Source: Hemibagrus wyckioides
Taxonomy: Eukaryota > Chordata > Actinopteri > Siluriformes > Bagridae
DNA: 64,000 nucleotides
Direction of reading: 5' to 3'
Assembly (NCBI RefSeq): GCF_019097595.1
Contig: NC_080720.1
Location: forward strand, 30,766,852-30,830,851
Every line of letters starts with the position of its first letter. Within the stretch, counting starts at the first letter, position 1. The position numbers and the translations under genes were made by a program. Positions 61,119 to 64,000 of this stretch are shown here, piece by piece. A model generated the notes under the pieces. It did no database searches and was not told where the DNA came from. It saw nothing but the letters and a program-made list of their open reading frames with translations.

Positions 61119-62335
61119 TACTAGTGAGGATAGATGGATAGACGGATAGACAGACAGATACTAGTGAGTATAGATGGATAGACAGACAGATACTAGTGAG
61201 TATAGATGGATTGCAGGATAGACAGACAGATACTAGTGTGTACAGATGGATAGACAGACAGATACTAGTGAGTATAGATGGATAGACAGACAGCTACTAG
61301 TGAGTATAGATGGATAGACAGACAGCTACTAGTGAGTACAGATGGATAGACAGACAGATATTAGTGTGAGTATAGATGGATAGACGGATAGACAGTCAGA
61401 TACTAGTGAGTAAAGATGGATAGACAGCTACTTGTGAGTATAGATGGATTGCAGGATAGACAGATAGATACTAGTGAGTAAAGATGGATAGACAGACAGA
61501 TACTAGTGAGTATAGACGGATAGACAGACAGATACTAGTGAGTACAGATGGATTGCAGGATAGACAGACAGATACTAGTGAGTATAGATGGATTGCAGGA
61601 TAGACAGACAGATACTAGTGAGTAAAGATGGATAGACAGACAGATACTAGTGAGTATAGACGGATAGACAGACAGATACTAGTGAGTATAGATGGATTGC
61701 AGGATAGACAGACAGATACTAGTGAGTACAGATGGATAGACAGACAGATACTAGTGAGTATAGATGGATAGACAGACAGATACTAGTGAGTACAGATGGA
61801 TAGACAGACAGATACTAGTGAGTATAGATGGATTGCAGGATAGACAGACAGATACTAGTGAGTAAAGATGGATAGACAGACAGATACTAGTGAGTATAGA
61901 CGGATAGACAGACAGATACTAGTGAGTATAGATGGATTGCAGGATAGACAGACAGATACTAGTGAGTACAGATGGATAGACAGACAGATACTAGTGAGTA
62001 TAGATGGATAGACAGACAGATACTTGTGAGTACAGATGGATAGACAGACAGATACTAGTGAGTATAGACGGATAGACAGACAGATACTAGTGAGTACAGA
62101 TGGATAGACAGACAGATACTAGTGAGTATAGATAGATAGATGGATTGACAGACAGATACTAGTGTGAGTATAGATGGATAGACGGACAGATGCTAGTGAG
62201 TATAGATGGATAGACGGATAGACAGACAGATACTAGTGAGGATGGATAGACGAATAGACGGATGGTTAGACGGATGGATAGACGGACGGATAGACGGACG
62301 GATGGATGGATAAATGGACGGATGGATGGACTTTA
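61119..62335. repeat. SpeI-site minisatellite, unit D
   Basis: Same 32-bp family, 1.2 kb. The right edge keeps GGATGGACTTTATTGATCCC followed by ATAAGGGAATTTTTGTG. In the other units this is shortened to GGACTTTTTAGGGAAT. Confidence 0.9.
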
Positions 62336-62897
62336 TTGATCCCATAAGGGAATTTTTGTGTTACAGCAGGGGGTTTCTTCATCAGCATTACTGCAGTCCC
62401 CACAATCAAAAATACACACAAAGCCGAAATAAAATTAATTAAGATCAATTTAGCACTAAAAGAAATATACACTGACATTTAACTTATAATAAATATTTCA
62501 GAAATATACTAGAATACTATGTCAAAATACCATACTACACTATTCCATACTACACCCACTATTATACTGTATTAAAGTATACTATACTTCACTGCTACAC
62601 TACAATACAATATAACAGTAAACTCTACTTAAATAATACTGATGAAAACTTGTTAATCGATGCATTTTAATCTATCATTGCTTAACGCTTTTGTCTCAGC
62701 AACATTTACTTCCACCAAAACCAAAGGGTTCATAGCAGATCTTGTTTATAAATATAATATATGAATAAAATTAAATAAAATAGATACTGCACTATATTAC
62801 TATATAATATTCTACACTATACTTTACCACACTATACTATATAACACCACAGTATACTTCTATATGAAATAGCACCATACCATATCCTACATTACAT
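62336..62897. other. Intergenic segment, unit D
   Basis: Copy of 3031-3596 with a better-preserved left edge. No gene is seen. Confidence 0.45.
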
Positions 62898-62992
62898 TTT
62901 ACTGTACTATACTATACTATACTATACTATACTGTACTGTACTGTACTATACTATACTATACTATACTATACTATACTATACTATACTACCA
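62898..62992. repeat. (TACTA)n array, unit D
   Basis: Short pentamer array ending at CCATGGTATAC. Confidence 0.9.
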
Positions 62993-63112
62993 TGGTATAC
63001 CGCACTACACACTATACTACATAATACGTAACCACACCACACTATACTCTATTACACTACACTATATTATATTACATTACACTATATTATATTACATTAC
63101 ACTATACTACAC
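62993..63112. repeat. Minimal 20-bp satellite remnant, unit D
   Basis: About three monomers follow the ATAATACGTAACC segment shared with C. This resembles a precursor state of the 4-kb arrays in A and B. Confidence 0.75.
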
Positions 63113-63655
63113 AAATAACCTGCACCTTTTGATCGGAGTAGGCGTGGCGGATCATAAATAACTAAAAGTTCGATCAGGTACTGTGGTGTGAGAACATTTA
63201 GTGTTTTACAGGTCAGTAATAGTATTTTATAAACTGCAGGTTTTACATGTACAAGGAATTTGGCTTGGTGTACTGGTGCACTACAATAAAAATATGAACA
63301 TATAAATATCAAGAAAAATCTAGGAATTTTAAGCAAGAGGAAATATTAACTGTGTAATAGTGCAGTATAATATTGTATAAAAAGTGAACCAGTGCAAACA
63401 TTATATTACCAAAACTACATTCAGTGCAGATGGAAATATTATCTGTACATTAATTGTACATTAGTGGACCAGTGTAAAACTTTGAGGCAGTTTGAGGTAG
63501 GAAGGTAAGATAAGGTGCGGATGCAGTATGGCTGTCTGGGACGTGTGTGTTAACAGTGTACTCTCACACAGTCTACTTAAAATAGGGACTCTGTACGTCT
63601 TCTGTAAATTGTACACTGCTATTGCAGAGACTCTGCATCATGTGTGAAGTGACCG
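63113..63655. other. Unique block, unit D
   Basis: Copy of 7936-8480. No gene is seen. Confidence 0.45.
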
Positions 63656-63747
63656 TCTGTGTGTGTGTGTGTGTGTGTGTGTGCGTGCGTGTGTGTGTGT
63701 GTGTGTCTGTGTGTGTGTCTGTGTGTGTGTGTTGGTGTGTGTGTTTT
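63656..63747. repeat. TG microsatellite, unit D
   Basis: (TG)n with GCGTGCG and TCTG interruptions. It differs in structure from the A, B and C arrays. Confidence 0.9.
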
Positions 63748-64000
63748 GGTGCTAATGTAGCAAATCAATATACTCTCATAAACTTTTCCCATATTTTAGA
63801 ATACATTTGCGAATGTAATATCTGACATTTCATTAGATATATTTTGTCCGATCTAGAATGCGAGTGCCAATGTTATTTACACGTCAATTTGATAGAAATT
63901 TTCTTTTTAGATATTATTGCTGTATGTTAATAACACAGAGTTTGATTAAAATGTCTTTTGTAAATTTTGTTAATTTTTGTTTATTTCATTTATTCCTATT
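63748..64000. other. Unique segment running off the window, unit D
   Basis: Copy of 8606-8880. No gene is seen. The array probably continues beyond the window. Confidence 0.4.

Overview
The window reads as vertebrate, most likely teleost, nuclear DNA. It has spliced genes with canonical GT/AG introns, several Tc1-like transposon families typical of fish, a Ty3/Gypsy remnant, long CA/TG microsatellites and kilobase satellite arrays. Nothing prokaryotic was seen: no operons, no Shine-Dalgarno sites. An otophysan fish is a guess from the repeat families, not a demonstrated placement.

The window is a tandem array of a roughly 18-23 kb segment. Four copies of one gene lie head to tail on the + strand: A (3' end only, 1-1122), B (16736-19303), C (39408-42024) and D (58479-60740). 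The gene encodes a poly(A)-binding-protein-like RNA-binding protein. It has two N-terminal RRMs, then one exon of 10-residue repeats (AEEPKAEVRR type, about 25-36 copies), then a short lysine-rich tail. The third and fourth RRMs and the MLLE domain of a full cytoplasmic PABP are absent. In B, C and D every splice phase closes, giving predicted proteins of 573, 589 and 472 residues.

Downstream of each gene come, in order, a SpeI-site-bearing minisatellite, a pentanucleotide array, a 20-bp satellite that is almost free of G on the + strand (over 4 kb in A and B, about 0.1 kb in C and D), a unique block and a TG microsatellite. The segment before the next gene differs between units. Between A and B most of it is deleted at a 12-bp microhomology. 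Between B and C it holds a Tc1-like element with an intact transposase and then a 5.9-kb foldback element with 240-bp inverted ends and a 4-kb internal minisatellite. Between C and D it holds a broken Tc1 element and a Ty3/Gypsy LTR-integrase remnant. Units B and D also carry a CTGT-type array, two more Tc1 relics and exon-like pieces of an unrecognised second gene.

The halves of the units are shuffled: 3' halves pair A with B and C with D, while 5' halves pair B with D. Unequal exchange between repeats is the simplest explanation. The very long open frames in the satellites come from repeat units without stop codons and are not annotated as genes.
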